A stretch of 64,000 bases of DNA, taken from positions 682,001 to 746,000 of the forward strand of contig JAQGBZ010000001.1 of NCBI GenBank assembly GCA_034687125.1, in the 5' to 3' direction. A program made the translations under genes and the position numbers. The notes under the pieces are model-generated. The model did no database searches. It was not told the DNA's origin and saw only the letters and a list, made by a program, of their open reading frames with translations. The DNA is from Neelides folsomi (lineage: Eukaryota; Arthropoda; Collembola; Neelipleona; Neelidae). Shown one piece after another: positions 62,341 through 64,000 of the stretch. Position 1 is the stretch's first letter; every line of letters starts with the position of its first letter.

Positions 62341-64000
62341 ATTACAGATATGTTGTTTGAACATGCGGAGTCCTATTTAAGGCTTCTTATTATTCTCTTT
62401 ATAAGGGGCCTTATAAGGTAACTTGAAACCAATTCCTATTTTTGGCATTCGTTCGGCATGATGATTGTAATATAAATCAATTAGATCTCTCAAGCCTATT
62501 TTGATAAATACACTCTATAATACATAAATAATATATAAATTTCTTCCAACTTCCTTTCACTTTTTAATCAATGTTGGATTTCTTGTTTAGTCACATCGTG
62601 TCTTTGTGGAACAAAGAATTTTTGTCACGTACGAAACCAATAGTGGTTTACCTTTAAGAAAAAACCAGAGACATTTTTATCACTTCTAAGTCACTAGTGT
62701 GTACGAAGATATGGGGATTTACTTGTAAATTATAATTACACCCAAGAAGAAAATGAAAGTACCAAAAATTATTAAATACTAAATATACAGAATATCTGTA
62801 TTTGAGAGTAAAAGAAGATACTCATTTTGATAGACTATAAATATAAATAGTTGCATACTTATTAAAAATCTAATGAGTAATTGGTAATTATTAAAGTTAT
62901 CAAATAAGAAATATTTACCAGTTTGTTGTACGATTGTGCCTTTTTGTAAAATGTACAATATCACTATTTTAATAAAATACCTCACAGAATTTGCTTAACC
63001 CGCGGTATCAACTTAAATAGAAATAATACAAAGTTAAATATTGAAGTTTAAGCTTAACATAACATACATGTATTAAGATTATTTTGTGTTAATTAATGTT
63101 GTGTTTGATTGAATGGGTTTTAAATATTTTTGCAAGAATTACTGATTATCATAAGCCTGTAATAAAATTGTTTAACTGAGTTGTGACATGTATGAGAACA
63201 ATGAGAAGTAAATAAACCTATTTAATGAAGTGCACACAATTTTACATTTAATTCATATTTTTATAGGGTCATTCAATCAAGTTCTGAAAATGGGATTAAA
63301 ACCATTATCTACTTATAAGTATTTTTCTCATATCATTCATATTAGCCACATCATGAACTCAACAATTAAGAAGTCAAATAGCCTTGAGAATTATGTTTTT
63401 TAAATCATTTAATTTCGATTTCTCCATTCAAATGGCAATTTGAGAGAAAATATTTCTCTGTGTGTATTTTCTTTTTTCAATTATGTAGATAGGTTTATAA
63501 GGAAAAGTCTTTCAAGACTTCACCAAGTATGTTTCTTTATTCACCATTACCATAAAGTAAAACCGAAGTGTCAAAATTCATTTCAATACAAAGAAGACAA
63601 TTTCTTTATATGAGATTTTAACATGTGAGTGATGTGGAGAATTTCAATGGGTTTCCTTTCATATCAGATAATTGTGATCGCCCAAAACCTCGCTCAACGT
63701 CTTCCCTTATTATGGAACAACTTCAATCAACGGAAAAATTTCAAATTATAATTGGTTTAAAACTACTTTTAACAAAATCGCATTTTAATTTTAAAGGTAA
63801 GGTAAAACAACATCTCAAGATATAAGATGAGGAAAACTAAATTTTTAAAAATAATATTTAGGTTTTTAGGTAATTAAGTACGGCAGTAAACATCGAATAC
63901 ATTATATTTTAAACATTATTAAATATAAAATATCTCATAGCATTTTACAGTTTGATGTAGTTCACCCGTTTGATTTAACTTAAATGTACAGGTACACACC
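62341..64000. other. Right-edge region, no gene recognised
   Basis: About 1.66 kb after CSP5, AT-rich. An open frame at 63625-63825 has no family motif. No further CSP exon is recognisable before the window ends. Confidence 0.6.

Noticed and set aside
1-64000. tRNA, rRNA and CRISPR-like features
   Set aside because: I looked for the B-box-like GGTTCGA core with a cloverleaf context, and for regularly spaced repeats, and found none.

Overview
The window is a gene-rich piece of an AT-rich arthropod nuclear genome. Every recognisable gene has spliceosomal introns. The strongest lineage signal is a tandem cluster of five chemosensory-protein (OS-D/CSP) genes, a family restricted to arthropods, together with a Dscam gene of arthropod layout. 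The high AT content, the modest similarity of Dscam to insect Dscams and the small number of CSP genes make a crustacean, possibly a parasitic copepod such as a sea louse, my best guess. The species is inference only.

Layout. At 114-1591 (minus) are the first five coding exons of a HERC1-type giant ubiquitin ligase, which runs off the left edge. About 11.4 kb without a recognisable gene follow. At 13006-35874 (plus) is a complete Dscam-like receptor gene. I reconstructed 26 coding exons whose phases all agree, encoding 1845 residues: signal peptide, nine Ig, four FN3, a tenth Ig, two FN3, one membrane helix and a short tail. At 36705-40880 (minus) is SMARCE1/BAP111, the HMG-box subunit of BAP chromatin remodellers. 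It carries two homologous, equal-length, in-phase alternative exons and a very long acidic tail. Head-to-head with it, at 41397-44006 (plus), is a UBAP1-like ESCRT-I subunit that lacks the usual C-terminal UBA region and has a MITE-like inverted-repeat element in an intron. Tail-to-tail with that, at 44362-45683 (minus), is MNAT1/MAT1, the assembly factor of the CDK-activating kinase of TFIIH. After a 3.5 kb gap, five CSP genes lie in a row on the plus strand between 49197 and 62340.

Functionally these are separate systems: ubiquitin ligase, neuronal or immune cell-surface receptor, chromatin remodelling, endosomal sorting and basal transcription/cell cycle, then a family of small secreted ligand-binding proteins. 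Only the CSP genes form a true tandem family. Their introns divide them into two groups. CSP3, CSP4 and CSP5 keep the phase-1 intron eight residues after the second cysteine that is typical of the family; CSP1 and CSP2 lack it.

The observations I rate highest are the SMARCE1 mutually exclusive exon pair, the near-perfect hairpin directly upstream of the Dscam transmembrane exon, the CSPs with long Ala/Pro-rich tails and the CSP with altered cysteine spacing, the inverted-repeat element overlapping a candidate splice donor in UBAP1, and a GC-AG intron in Dscam. I saw no tRNA, rRNA, CRISPR array or intact transposase gene.
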